This document shows, in pieces, positions 25,127-33,965 of a stretch of 38,559 nucleotides of DNA. The DNA is taken from assembly GCA_902801565.1 (NCBI GenBank), contig CADCIX010000020.1:1-38559 (forward strand), given 5' to 3'. The stretch comes from an uncultured Veillonellaceae bacterium (lineage in GTDB: Bacteria > Bacillota > Negativicutes > Selenomonadales > Selenomonadaceae). The notes beneath the pieces are model-generated. The model was not told where the DNA came from. It saw nothing but the letters and a program-made list of their open reading frames with translations, and ran no database searches. Position numbers and translations under genes: made by a program. Position 1 is the first letter of the stretch. Each line of letters opens with the position of its first letter.

Positions 25127-25819
25127 TTGGATAAAGCTGTAGTATTGCTTTCCGGTGGGCTGGATTCCGCCACCTGCATGGCGGTGGCCCACAGCAAGGG
25201 CTATGATCTCTATCCCATCAGCTTCAATTACCATCAGCGGCACAGCATCGAACTGGAAAGCGCGAAGAAGATCGCAAAGTTTTATCAGGTCAGGAAGCAT
25301 TTGATCATCGAGACGAATATGGATCAGATCGGCGGTTCGGCGCTGACCGATGATGCCATCTCCGTTCCGGATGGGAATGTGGACAGGGAAGAGAATGATG
25401 TGCCCTCGACCTATGTGCCTGCGCGCAATCTGATCTTCCTGAGCTATGCCCTGGGGTATGCCGAGGTATTGGGTGCGAACCATGTCTACATCGGGGTGAA
25501 TGCCGTGGACTATTCCGGGTATCCCGATTGCCGCCCGGAGTTCATCGCGAAATTCCAGGATCTCTCGGACTATGCGACAAAGGCGACAGCGGCGGAGCAC
25601 AAGAATATCGTCATCGAGACGCCGCTTCAGATGCTGTCCAAGAAGGAGATTGTCCTGCTGGGAACGAAACTCGGGGCACCGCTCCAGTTTACCCATAGCT
25701 GTTACAAAGGCGGGGAAAAGGCCTGTGGTGTATGCGACAGCTGCCGTCTTCGCTTGCGGGGATTTGCAGAGGCGGGCATCGAGGATCCCATTGTCTACGA
25801 GCAGAGGGAAGATGGATGA
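25127..25819 (+). CDS. queC: 7-cyano-7-deazaguanine synthase QueC
   Basis: ATP-dependent conversion of 7-carboxy-7-deazaguanine to preQ0 on the queuosine pathway; 230 residues. PP-loop SGGLDS (9-14) and the zinc-binding cysteines Cys192 and CGVCDSC (Cys200, 203, 206). TTG start with AAGGAGGG 6 nt upstream. Its stop overlaps folE2, which makes the pathway's first intermediate; queD and queE are not in this window. Confidence 0.96.
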   Translation: MDKAVVLLSGGLDSATCMAVAHSKGYDLYPISFNYHQRHSIELESAKKIAKFYQVRKHLIIETNMDQIGGSALTDDAISVPDGNVDREENDVPSTYVPARNLIFLSYALGYAEVLGANHVYIGVNAVDYSGYPDCRPEFIAKFQDLSDYATKATAAEHKNIVIETPLQMLSKKEIVLLGTKLGAPLQFTHSCYKGGEKACGVCDSCRLRLRGFAEAGIEDPIVYEQREDG

Positions 25820-26607
25820 AGGATGTTCAGAATCAGACCGATGATCGCGGCATTGCTATCCAAAGAGTAGGTATCAACGAGGCGCATCTGCCCTTCCTCA
25901 TCCGAACCAAGGACGGCGGATTCCAGCAGGTCCTCGCCAACATCCGTTTTACCGTTTCCCTGCCCATGGAGTTCAAGGGGACCCATATGAGCCGGTTCCT
26001 TGAGATCCTGGAGCCCTGGAGCCACAAGCCTCTGGCGGAGGCGGAAATGGATGCCATGCTGACGGAGGCTATGGCTCATCTGGATGCCCAATCGGCGAAC
26101 CTGGAGATATGCTTCAAGTATTTCATCGACAAGAAGGCTCCCGTCAGCGGCAAGGTTTCCTGTCTGGACCTGGACTGCTTTTTCCGGGGGGAGAAGCGCA
26201 TCGGCGAATCGATGCAGTTTACCCTGGGCGTGGAGGTGCCATTTACTTCTCTCTGCCCCTGCAGCAAGGAGATCTCAAGATATGGGGCCCACAACCAGCG
26301 TTCTGTCTGCCGTGCAGCCGTCAGGTTCCATCCCCATGTGGAATGCATCTATATCGAGGATTTGGCGGCCCTGGTGGAGGAGCAGGCATCCTGTCCCATC
26401 TATCCCCTTTTGAAAAGGGAGGACGAGAAATATGTGACGGAACGGGCCTACGAAAACCCGAAATTCGTGGAGGACATCCTCCGGGATGTGGTTCTGGCAC
26501 TTCGCCGGCTTCCCGGCATTGCATGGTTTTCCATGACCTGCGAGAATTTCGAGTCCATCCACAACCATAATGCTTATGCGAGCCATGAGGAGACAGTGAA
26601 TGAATAA
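25816..26607 (+). CDS. folE2: GTP cyclohydrolase FolE2 (type IB)
   Basis: Converts GTP to dihydroneopterin triphosphate, the entry point to both folate and 7-deazaguanine synthesis; 263 residues. The active-site block SLCPCSKEIS places the catalytic cysteine at residue 147, followed by GAHNQRS and the C-terminal CENFESIHNHNA. These are FolE2 motifs, not those of the QueF reductase sometimes confused with it. Its overlap with queC indicates the product is destined at least partly for queuosine. FolE2 can use metals other than zinc, useful under zinc limitation; no Zur-box-like site is evident. Confidence 0.93.
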   Translation: MKDVQNQTDDRGIAIQRVGINEAHLPFLIRTKDGGFQQVLANIRFTVSLPMEFKGTHMSRFLEILEPWSHKPLAEAEMDAMLTEAMAHLDAQSANLEICFKYFIDKKAPVSGKVSCLDLDCFFRGEKRIGESMQFTLGVEVPFTSLCPCSKEISRYGAHNQRSVCRAAVRFHPHVECIYIEDLAALVEEQASCPIYPLLKREDEKYVTERAYENPKFVEDILRDVVLALRRLPGIAWFSMTCENFESIHNHNAYASHEETVNE

Positions 26608-27610
26608 GTTCTACAAGAGATTTCTCTTGTTGGTGCTCTTGGTGCTGGGAATTTCCGGTATCGTCATCTATACGACCGTGGATATCTATACTCTCCGAAA
26701 CCTCACGAAATTTCATTCCTGGTCACTGGTTTTGGCGGTCTTTGCCGTTTCCCTGGGAATGTTTTTCGATGGCAGCCGCCTCATGCATCTGGTGAAGATT
26801 TCCAATGAGCGGATTACCCTGTATCAGGCGGTGCAGGTCATCTTCGGGAATTATTTCCTTGCACTGCTGACGCCGGGGGCCACAGGGGGCGCCGTGGCGC
26901 AGCTCATGTTCCTGCGCCATGCGGGAGTGCCCACGGGAAAGGCGGCAGTGCTGGTCATTGTCCGCACCTTGTCCTCCATCTTTTTCCTCGTTCTTTGCAT
27001 GCCCTTTATTTTCATGCATGATGCGGGCATTGTGCCGGGGATTTCCAATGAGGTTCTCATGGCCATTACCCTGACGGCTTTTGCCGTCATTGTCGGCATT
27101 GTATGGGGGTCGAAGAAGGGATATCTCGATTATACGGTCATCCGTCTGACAAGGCGTTGCAGCAATGCAAGGAGAAGGAGGATCTTTGCCTTCTATCGGG
27201 ATACGAAGAGCGCCATCCAGCTCCTTTTGAGGTCGCCGAAAAGCATGCTTCTGGTCTTTGCGGAATCCGGGCTGAACCTTCTCTGCATCTATGCCATCGT
27301 GCCATGCCTTCTGCTGGGCCTGGGCGTAACCGATGCGGACTGGTATACGGTCATGGGGCGCATGATCTTCCTGAACATGCTGCTCTACTTTACGCCGACT
27401 CCCGGAGGTTCCGGGGTGGCGGAGGGCGGTTTTGTCCTGCTCTTTTCGGATACGGTTCCCTCCGGGACGGTGGGAATCATTGCGGTGTGCTGGCGCCTTG
27501 TGGCGGAATACATACCTTTCTTCATAGGGTTTTATTATACGATTACAGTGTTTGGACGAGATTTCCTCAACCGTCATTTGAGTAGTTCCCAAGGAAGTGC
27601 CGAACAGTGA
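26600..27610 (+). CDS. Flippase-like / UPF0104 membrane protein
   Basis: A 336-residue protein with about eight hydrophobic segments, of the lysylphosphatidylglycerol synthase transmembrane (UPF0104, YbhN/AglD-like) family. Typical motifs: NYFLALLTPGATGGAVAQ, where LTPG..GG is the family signature, and YFTPTPGGSGVAEGGF near the C-terminus. It lacks the C-terminal aminoacyltransferase domain of full MprF, so lipid aminoacylation is unlikely; a lipid-translocation role is only suggested by the family. It overlaps folE2 by 8 nt and is last before a terminator-like hairpin. Confidence 0.85.
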   Translation: MNKFYKRFLLLVLLVLGISGIVIYTTVDIYTLRNLTKFHSWSLVLAVFAVSLGMFFDGSRLMHLVKISNERITLYQAVQVIFGNYFLALLTPGATGGAVAQLMFLRHAGVPTGKAAVLVIVRTLSSIFFLVLCMPFIFMHDAGIVPGISNEVLMAITLTAFAVIVGIVWGSKKGYLDYTVIRLTRRCSNARRRRIFAFYRDTKSAIQLLLRSPKSMLLVFAESGLNLLCIYAIVPCLLLGLGVTDADWYTVMGRMIFLNMLLYFTPTPGGSGVAEGGFVLLFSDTVPSGTVGIIAVCWRLVAEYIPFFIGFYYTITVFGRDFLNRHLSSSQGSAEQ

Positions 27611-27622
27611 TCTTGAAAAGTG

Positions 27623-27652
27623 CGGCTCTGTTTTGGCGGGCCGTTTCTTTTT
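27623..27652 (+). terminator. Weak intrinsic terminator before the cobalamin operon
   Basis: CGGCTC (27623-27628) pairs with GGGCCG (27638-27643), one G-T pair, followed by TTTCTTTTT. It separates the central block from cbiD. Only about 16 bp lie between it and the cbiD start, with no clear promoter, so read-through transcription of the cobalamin genes seems likely. Confidence 0.6.
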
Positions 27653-27668
27653 ATAGGGGGGAGTGGAT

Positions 27669-28781
27669 ATGCAGACAGGGGAGTTGCGTGGGGGATATAC
27701 CACGGGAGCCTGTGCGGCGGCAGGCGTGAAGGCCTGCATTCTCTTTTTGCAGGGAGAATACTGCGAACAGGTGGATATTCTTGCGCTGGACGGGACGCCG
27801 CTTTGCATTCCGGTGAAGGATGTGCATCTGTCGGGGGATGGCATCCGGGCAGAGATCATAAAATTTTCCGGGGATGATCCAGATATCACGAATGGGGTCT
27901 CTGTCTTCACGGAGGTCCGGCGGCTGCCTGACGGAAGCGGGGTGAGCTTTCTGGCAGGCGAGGGAATCGGCCATGTGACGAAGCCCGGACTCTCCGTTCC
28001 GGTGGGAGAGCCCTCCATCAATCCGGGGCCCAGGCAGCTGATCCGCAATGTGGTGCAGGAGCTTCTGGGAAAGGATGCAGGGGTGGAAGTGACGATTTCT
28101 ATTCCCGCGGGGAAGGAATTGGCCAGGCGCACGTTGAATCCTATTCTAGGGATTGAGGGAGGCATCTCTGTGATCGGCACGACCGGCGTCCTTCGTCCCA
28201 TGTCGGAAGAGGGCTTCAAGAACGCGCTGATTCCGCAGATCGATGTGGCGAAGGCGGCCGGGTTTTCTTCCCAGGTGTTCGTGCCGGGGAAAATCGGGGA
28301 GAACATTGCCATAAAGTGCGGCATTCCCCGGGAGGCCATTGTCCAGACCAGCAATTTCATCGGGTTCATGCTGGAGAAGGCGGCAGAACGGGAACTGGAA
28401 TCCATCCTGCTGTTCGGGCATCTCGGCAAACTGGCAAAGGTGGCGGCAGGGGTATTCTACACCCACAATCGCATCGGCGATGCAAGGCTCGAAGCCATGG
28501 CAGCCTACAGCGCGGCAGAAGGGCTTTCCGGATCCGGGGTTCAGCGCATCCTTGCGTCCGTGACGACAGAGGAGGCCCTGGCGGTGCTGGAAGAAGCCGG
28601 GCTTGCAGAGCGGGTCTGCAGGGTATTGGCGGAGCGGGCAAGCCTTCGGGCGGAGCGCTATCTTTTCGGCAAGGTGAAAATCGGAACGGTGATGGTCACC
28701 CTGCAGGGGGATATCCTGGGAATGGATGAGCAGGCATGGAAGATTGGGGAGGAACTGCATTGGAATCTGGAGAGGAAATGA
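27669..28781 (+). CDS. cbiD: Cobalt-precorrin-5B C1-methyltransferase CbiD
   Basis: Anaerobic-pathway methyltransferase acting at C1 of the corrin ring; 370 residues, with the diagnostic N-terminal GYTTGACAAAG (9-19), LNPILGIEGGISVIGTTGVLRPMS-type core and FIGFMLEKA. First gene of the twelve-gene cobalamin operon. ATG chosen after AGGGGGGAG; an in-frame GTG two codons earlier is less well spaced. Its stop overlaps cbiE (ATGA). Confidence 0.95.
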   Translation: MQTGELRGGYTTGACAAAGVKACILFLQGEYCEQVDILALDGTPLCIPVKDVHLSGDGIRAEIIKFSGDDPDITNGVSVFTEVRRLPDGSGVSFLAGEGIGHVTKPGLSVPVGEPSINPGPRQLIRNVVQELLGKDAGVEVTISIPAGKELARRTLNPILGIEGGISVIGTTGVLRPMSEEGFKNALIPQIDVAKAAGFSSQVFVPGKIGENIAIKCGIPREAIVQTSNFIGFMLEKAAERELESILLFGHLGKLAKVAAGVFYTHNRIGDARLEAMAAYSAAEGLSGSGVQRILASVTTEEALAVLEEAGLAERVCRVLAERASLRAERYLFGKVKIGTVMVTLQGDILGMDEQAWKIGEELHWNLERK

Positions 28782-29422
28782 GACATCGGATCATTGTGGC
28801 AGGCATCGGGCCGGGGCATGGGGACTACATGGTGCCGGCGGCTTATCAGGCAATCCGTTCCGCGAAGGTCCTTGTGGGGGGGCGCCGTGCCCTGTCCCAA
28901 TTTGCAACAGACGTTCAGCGCACCATGGCCATCACGCGGGATATTCCTGCGGTGCTGCAATTCATTCGCGAGGAACTGGCGGCATCGGATGTGGTGGTCA
29001 TGGTATCCGGTGATCCCGGGTACTATTCCATGCTGGATGCTCTGCGGCGCGAATTTCCGGAGGAAGTCCTTCGCGTGATTCCCGGCATCAGCTCGCTTCA
29101 GATGGCATTTTCCAGGCTGGCATTGCCCTGGCATGCGGCGAGGCTTCTGAGCTTTCATGGCCGCCGCCCGGAGATGGAGGAGCTGGCTTACTGCAAAGGA
29201 GCCCTTCTGGGCATGCTCACAGATGGGGAGTACAATTCCCAAAAGATTTCCAGCCTGCTCATGCAACAGGGGTGGCCTGGAAAGACACGGCTCTTTGTCT
29301 GTGAGAGGCTTTCCTATGAGGATGAGAAAATTCTTCGTACCACACTGGAAGAGGCAGCGAAGGAGAGCGGTACCGGAAATTGCGTCCTGGTGATTCGGGA
29401 TGAGAGGAAGGAGGAAGGCTGA
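28778..29422 (+). CDS. cbiE: Cobalt-precorrin-7 C5-methyltransferase CbiE
   Basis: Tetrapyrrole methylase of 214 residues that methylates C5. The N-terminal SAM-fold motif is AGIGPGHGDYMVPAA, then VLVGGRRAL, VMVSGDPGYYSML and VIPGISSLQMA. It is a stand-alone subunit; in aerobic organisms it is fused with the CbiT domain as CobL, and here CbiT is the next gene, 1 nt away. Confidence 0.94.
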   Translation: MRHRIIVAGIGPGHGDYMVPAAYQAIRSAKVLVGGRRALSQFATDVQRTMAITRDIPAVLQFIREELAASDVVVMVSGDPGYYSMLDALRREFPEEVLRVIPGISSLQMAFSRLALPWHAARLLSFHGRRPEMEELAYCKGALLGMLTDGEYNSQKISSLLMQQGWPGKTRLFVCERLSYEDEKILRTTLEEAAKESGTGNCVLVIRDERKEEG

Positions 29423-29423
29423 C

Positions 29424-30005
29424 ATGTATCATTTGGGAATCGATGACGGGGAATTCATTCGCGGAACTGTGCCCATGACGAAACAGGAAATCCGCATCCT
29501 GACCCTGGCGAAGGCGCATCTGGAACATGACAGTGTGATATACGATGTGGGTGCGGGGACGGGTTCCCTTTCCATTGAGGCGGCGCTGCAATCCCCCGAC
29601 GGACATGTCTATGCCGTGGAGCGCAATCCCGAAGGGGTGCGTCTTATCCGAGAGAATGCCAGGAAGTTTCAGGCAGAGAACATCACGATTCTCCAGGCGG
29701 AAGCACCGGATGGCATGGAGGACCTGCCGGAGTGCGACACCGTGCTGATTGGAGGAAGCGGCGGGAATCTTGTGAGGCTCTTTGATGCGCTGGATGGGAA
29801 ACTGCGCCAGGGAGGCAGGATTATTCTCAACTGCATCACGGTGCAGACACTTATGCAGTGCATTGCATACATGAGGGAAAAGGAAGGCTATACCTATGAG
29901 GCCGTGCAGGTACAGGTCAGCCGCCTGCAGCAGGTGGGAGCCTATGACATGGCAAAGGCTCTCAATCCGATCTATATTGTCACTTGTGTCAAGAAGTCAT
30001 CCTAA
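29424..30005 (+). CDS. cbiT: Cobalt-precorrin-6B C15-methyltransferase (decarboxylating) CbiT
   Basis: Methylates C15 and decarboxylates the C12 acetate side chain. 193 residues, a class I Rossmann methyltransferase with GTVPMTKQEIR, SAM loop YDVGAGTGSLSIEAA (about 40-54), VYAVERNPEG and LIGGSGGN. AGGAGG lies 9 nt before the ATG. Confidence 0.95.
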   Translation: MYHLGIDDGEFIRGTVPMTKQEIRILTLAKAHLEHDSVIYDVGAGTGSLSIEAALQSPDGHVYAVERNPEGVRLIRENARKFQAENITILQAEAPDGMEDLPECDTVLIGGSGGNLVRLFDALDGKLRQGGRIILNCITVQTLMQCIAYMREKEGYTYEAVQVQVSRLQQVGAYDMAKALNPIYIVTCVKKSS

Positions 30006-30017
30006 GGAGGGAATGAA

Positions 30018-30773
30018 ATGGTTCATATTGTAGGAGCGGGCCCCGGCGACCCGGAACTGATTACCGTGAAGGGACAAAGATATCTTCGCGAGGCGGATGT
30101 TGTCATCTATGCCGGTTCTTTGGTGAATCCCGCACTTTTGGATTTTTGCCGCAAGGATGCGAAGATCTATGATTCGGCAGGCATGACCTTGCCGGAGGTT
30201 GTGGAAGTTGTCGAAAAAGCAGAGAAAGAAGGCAAGATGACGGTGCGCCTCCATACGGGGGACCCTGCCATCTATGGGGCCATCCAGGAGCAAATGGATT
30301 CCTTCGAGAAAAAGGGGATTGCCTACGATGTGACTCCCGGAGTGAGTTCCTTCCTTGCAACGGCAGCGGCCTTGAAGCAGGAATACACACTGCCCGGAAT
30401 CTCCCAGACGGTCATTATCACACGCAACGAGGGCCGCACGCCTGTGCCAGAGCGGGAGAAGCTTCAGTCACTGGCCGCCCATCAGGCCACCATGTGCATC
30501 TTCCTTTCCATCACGATGCTGGATGAGGTGGTGAAGGAACTGATGGCAGGAGGCTATGAGGAATCCACGCCCATTGCCATCGTACAGAGGGCATCCTGGC
30601 CGGAGCAGAAAATCGTGCGGGGCACCTTGTCCACCATTGTGGATGATATCCAGGGCAAGGACATCGACCGCACGGCAATGATTGTGGTGAGCCATTGCCT
30701 TGGCGCGGAATACGACCTCTCCCGCCTCTATGCGCCGGAGTTCAGCCACATGTTCCGGGAGGCCTCAAAATGA
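30018..30773 (+). CDS. cbiF: Cobalt-precorrin-4 C11-methyltransferase CbiF
   Basis: A 251-residue tetrapyrrole methylase acting at C11. Motifs: HIVGAGPGDPELITVKG at the N-terminus, VIYAGSLVNPALL, LHTGDPAIYGA and VTPGVSSFLATAAAL. AAGGAGGG precedes the ATG. Overlaps cbiG by ATGA, the enzyme for the next step. Confidence 0.96.
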   Translation: MVHIVGAGPGDPELITVKGQRYLREADVVIYAGSLVNPALLDFCRKDAKIYDSAGMTLPEVVEVVEKAEKEGKMTVRLHTGDPAIYGAIQEQMDSFEKKGIAYDVTPGVSSFLATAAALKQEYTLPGISQTVIITRNEGRTPVPEREKLQSLAAHQATMCIFLSITMLDEVVKELMAGGYEESTPIAIVQRASWPEQKIVRGTLSTIVDDIQGKDIDRTAMIVVSHCLGAEYDLSRLYAPEFSHMFREASK

Positions 30774-31831
30774 GATGCGCTGTCCTGGCAGTTTCCTCCC
30801 AGGGGGCTGCCTTGAGCAGACGGGTCCGGGACGCATTGGACGGGGACACGGATATCTATGTCAATGAGAAATACATGGGAGCTGCCCCGGATGGCGCAAA
30901 ACCCTACCGAAGACTGGCGGAGTACGTGGGAGAGATTTTCCATCGCTATGATGGGCTGATCTTTATTGCAGCGGCAGGCATTGCGGTGCGCATGATAGCC
31001 CCCCATCTCATGAGCAAGCTGGAGGACCCTGCTGTTCTGGTGATGGACGAGAGGGGAAGGCATGTCATCAGCCTACTGTCCGGGCACATCGGCGGCGCGA
31101 ATCTTCTGGCGAGGCAGCTCGCCAAAAGTTTGGGCGGCGAGGCGGTCATCACCACCGCTACCGATGTGGAGGGGAAGCTTGCGCCCGATGCGGTGGCGGC
31201 AAGCCTCGCCCTGCGGCCCTGGCCCAAGGAACAGATTGAGTTGCTCAACAGTGCCCTGCTTCAGGGGGAGACCATTCCCTACTATGTGGATGAGAGCATG
31301 CCCAGGGCAGAGTTCTACAGCAGGAGATTGCGGGAGTACAAGCTTTCTGTTCATCGGATGGAGCGTGACGGTTTTCCAACAGATGGCCTGCGGGTTCTGG
31401 TGGTCGAAGAGCCTGGGGATTTGCAGAAGGGCGCATTGTACCTCTCGCCAAGGCGGCTTATTGCCGGAATCGGGTGCCGTCAGGGAACGGAAGAACAACT
31501 GATACGAAGGGCCTTGGATGCAGCCTGCCATTCCATTGGGCAGGAGATTTCCTCCGTTTCCCTGCTGGCCAGCACCATAGTGAAGAAGGAGGAGCAGGGA
31601 CTCTTGTCCCTGGCAGAAACCATGGGCAGGGAGATCTGCTTCTTTGACAACGAGGCATTGCAGAGCAAGATAGATGATTATCATCTGAAGGAATCCTCCT
31701 TCGTGAAATCGCAGATCGGCGTTGGAAATGTATGCGAGGCTGCGGCCTTGGCCTGTGTGACGTCGGGCCGTTTTGCCCTGCCGAAGACAAAATATGAGAA
31801 AGTGACGGTGGCGTTGATATGGGAAAGATAA
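30770..31831 (+). CDS. cbiG: Cobalt-precorrin-5A hydrolase CbiG
   Basis: Opens the delta-lactone and releases the C20 fragment as acetaldehyde, a step diagnostic of the anaerobic (early-cobalt) pathway; 353 residues. N-terminal and central regions with IFIAAAGIAVRMIAPHL, LSGHIGGANLLARQLA and TTATDV, and a C-terminal CbiG/CobE domain with IAGIGCRQGT and VGNVCEAAAL. Its presence excludes a purely aerobic route. Confidence 0.95.
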   Translation: MRCAVLAVSSQGAALSRRVRDALDGDTDIYVNEKYMGAAPDGAKPYRRLAEYVGEIFHRYDGLIFIAAAGIAVRMIAPHLMSKLEDPAVLVMDERGRHVISLLSGHIGGANLLARQLAKSLGGEAVITTATDVEGKLAPDAVAASLALRPWPKEQIELLNSALLQGETIPYYVDESMPRAEFYSRRLREYKLSVHRMERDGFPTDGLRVLVVEEPGDLQKGALYLSPRRLIAGIGCRQGTEEQLIRRALDAACHSIGQEISSVSLLASTIVKKEEQGLLSLAETMGREICFFDNEALQSKIDDYHLKESSFVKSQIGVGNVCEAAALACVTSGRFALPKTKYEKVTVALIWER

Positions 31832-32571
31832 CAGTGATCGGACTTGGACCCGGCAGCCTTGAGGACATGACACCAAGGGCTCGGAAGGCAATCGAGGATG
31901 CCCGGGTGGTTGCCGGATACAATACATACATCAAGCTCATTGAAAGCATCCTGGAGGGAAAGGAAGTCATTGGCACGGGAATGATGCAGGAGATCGACCG
32001 TTGCCGCATGGCTGTGGAGACAGCGGCCGGGGGCAGGGACACCGTGGTGGTTTCCAGCGGGGATTCCGGGGTCTATGGCATGGCAGGACTCGTGCTGGAA
32101 CTGGTCTTGCAGTATCCCGCAGAAAAGCGTCCCGAATTCGATGTCATTGCCGGGATTTCTGCGGTGAATGCGGCGGCTGCTGTTCTCGGGGCGCCTCTCA
32201 TGCACGACTTCGCTGTCATCAGCCTCAGCGATTTGCTGACACCCTGGGAGACCATCCGGAAGCGTGTGCAGATGGCGGCGGAGGGGGATTTTGTCCTGGC
32301 CCTCTACAATCCCAAGAGCAAGAAACGGGTCCGCAACATCGAGGAGGTCCGGGAAATCCTGCTGCGGTACAAATCGCCGGAAACGCCTGTGGGAATCGTC
32401 ACAAGTGCCAGCCGCGAGGCACAGGGGAAGGTCCTTTCCACTCTGCAGGACTTCACGAAGGAAGAGATCACGATGTTTTCCCTGGTCATCATCGGCAACA
32501 GCAAGACCTATGTGAAGGAAGGCTATATGATCACGCCCCGCGGCTATGAGAACAAGGAGCCAACCCTATGA
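31819..32571 (+). CDS. cbiH: Cobalt-factor III/precorrin-3B C17-methyltransferase CbiH
   Basis: A 250-residue tetrapyrrole methylase that methylates C17 with ring contraction. Motifs: VIGLGPGSLEDMTPRA, VVAGYNTYIKLI, VVSSGDSGVYGMAG, AGISAVNAAAAVLGAPLMHDF and LYNPKSKKR, the last typical of CbiH/CobJ. It overlaps cbiG by 13 nt and lacks a strong ribosome site, so it probably depends on coupling. Confidence 0.95.
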   Translation: MGKITVIGLGPGSLEDMTPRARKAIEDARVVAGYNTYIKLIESILEGKEVIGTGMMQEIDRCRMAVETAAGGRDTVVVSSGDSGVYGMAGLVLELVLQYPAEKRPEFDVIAGISAVNAAAAVLGAPLMHDFAVISLSDLLTPWETIRKRVQMAAEGDFVLALYNPKSKKRVRNIEEVREILLRYKSPETPVGIVTSASREAQGKVLSTLQDFTKEEITMFSLVIIGNSKTYVKEGYMITPRGYENKEPTL

Positions 32572-33329
32572 TCTTTGTGGCGGCAGGGACACAGGACGGA
32601 AGGGAACTGGCGGGCTTCCTGTTGGAGCAGGGCTATGAGGTGACGGCTTCGGTGGTCAGCCGCTACGGGGAGCAGCTTCTCAGGCGGTACAAGGGCATCG
32701 TGGTCAACGAAAAGCCTTTGGATGCAGAGGGGCTGAAAGCCTATCTCAAGGAGCACGGGGCAAGGCTCCTGGTGGATGCCAGCCATCCTTATGCGGCCAA
32801 TGTGTCCCGGAATGCCATGGATGCCTGCCATGCTTTGGGCATACCTTATCTTCGCTATGAGCGCGCCAGTACCCCTGTGGCCTATCCGAAGGTCTTCCGC
32901 GTCGGGGATTATGAGGAGGCGGCAAAGCGGGCCTCGGAACTCGGCAAGAATATCTTTCTGACCACGGGAAGCAGGAACCTCAAGGCCTTCAAGGAGTCCC
33001 CATATCTCAGGGACTGCCGCATTGTCGCCCGCGTACTGCCCAGCTCCGAGGTTATTTCCGAAATGACGGCAATGGGCTTTACGCCCAAAGATATCGTTGC
33101 CCTGCAGGGGCCTTTTTCCCAGGGGCTCAATGAGGAATTGTTCCGGCAGTACGAGGCCGAGGTCGTGGTGACAAAGAACGGCGGGCAGATCGGCGGCGCC
33201 GATACGAAGATTGCTGCCGCGGAAGCCCTTGGCCTGCCCGTGGTGCTCATTGAACGTCCGCCCATGGAGTATGACAACGTGGCGGGATCATTTGAGGAAG
33301 TATTGTCTTTTCTGAAGGGGAGATTGTAA
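32568..33329 (+). CDS. cbiJ: Cobalt-precorrin-6A reductase CbiJ
   Basis: Reduces the macrocycle of cobalt-precorrin-6A with a nicotinamide cofactor; 253 residues. CbiJ/CobK motifs: VAAGTQDGRELAGFL at the N-terminus, LVDASHPYAANVSRNA in the middle, and VVTKNGGQIGGADTKIAAA near the C-terminus. AAGGAG lies 8 nt before the ATG, which overlaps the cbiH stop. Confidence 0.94.
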   Translation: MIFVAAGTQDGRELAGFLLEQGYEVTASVVSRYGEQLLRRYKGIVVNEKPLDAEGLKAYLKEHGARLLVDASHPYAANVSRNAMDACHALGIPYLRYERASTPVAYPKVFRVGDYEEAAKRASELGKNIFLTTGSRNLKAFKESPYLRDCRIVARVLPSSEVISEMTAMGFTPKDIVALQGPFSQGLNEELFRQYEAEVVVTKNGGQIGGADTKIAAAEALGLPVVLIERPPMEYDNVAGSFEEVLSFLKGRL

Positions 33330-33952
33330 TGGACTTTATAACGGATCCGATGGAGATAGAGCGCCGCAGCATGGAGATCATCAAGCCCCATCTGGCGGGC
33401 TTGGAGCTCAGCGAGGCGGAGACAAAGGTGTATTCCCGCATCATCCACGCTTCAGGGGATGTGGAATACGCGCCGATCATCCGCATCCACCCTAATGCCA
33501 TTGCGGCGGCCCAGGCTGCCATGAAGGCGGGGAAGAACATCTACACCGATGTGGAAATGGTGCGCACGGGCATCAACAAGAAGAAGCTGGCGGCCCTTGG
33601 CGGCGAGGTGAAATGCCTCATTGCCGACGATGAAGTGGCGCGCATGGCAAAGTCCGAGGGAATTACCCGCTCCATGGCGGCGATGCGCACCTTTGGCAAG
33701 GAACTGGAGGGTGCCATCGTCGCCATTGGCAATGCCCCGACAGCTCTTTACGAGGTATTGCGGCTCGTGGAGGAGGAAAACATCCTGCCGGCGGTCATCG
33801 TGGGAATCCCTGTGGGCTTCGTGGGAGCTGCGGATTCCAAGGAGCTCCTGGCAAAGAACGAGAAGGTTCCCTATATCACTGTGGAGGGGACCAAGGGCGG
33901 CAGCCCCATTGCGGCAGCGGCAGTCAATGCCATGCTCTATCAGCTCTCGTAA
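33329..33952 (+). CDS. cbiC: Cobalt-precorrin-8 methylmutase CbiC
   Basis: Migrates the C11 methyl to C12 to give cobyrinic acid. 207 residues, with the catalytic histidine in IIHASGDVEYA (His40), TDVEMVRTGI and IGNAPTALYEVL, and a C-terminal GGSPIAAAAVNA. One-base overlap with cbiJ (TAATG). Confidence 0.96.
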   Translation: MDFITDPMEIERRSMEIIKPHLAGLELSEAETKVYSRIIHASGDVEYAPIIRIHPNAIAAAQAAMKAGKNIYTDVEMVRTGINKKKLAALGGEVKCLIADDEVARMAKSEGITRSMAAMRTFGKELEGAIVAIGNAPTALYEVLRLVEEENILPAVIVGIPVGFVGAADSKELLAKNEKVPYITVEGTKGGSPIAAAAVNAMLYQLS

Positions 33953-33965
33953 GGAGGCGAAGGCA

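Noticed and set aside
25816..26607. QueF (preQ0 reductase) as the identity of the gene after queC
   Set aside because: The SLCPCSKEIS, GAHNQRS and ESIHNHNA motifs, with the catalytic cysteine at 147, are those of FolE2.
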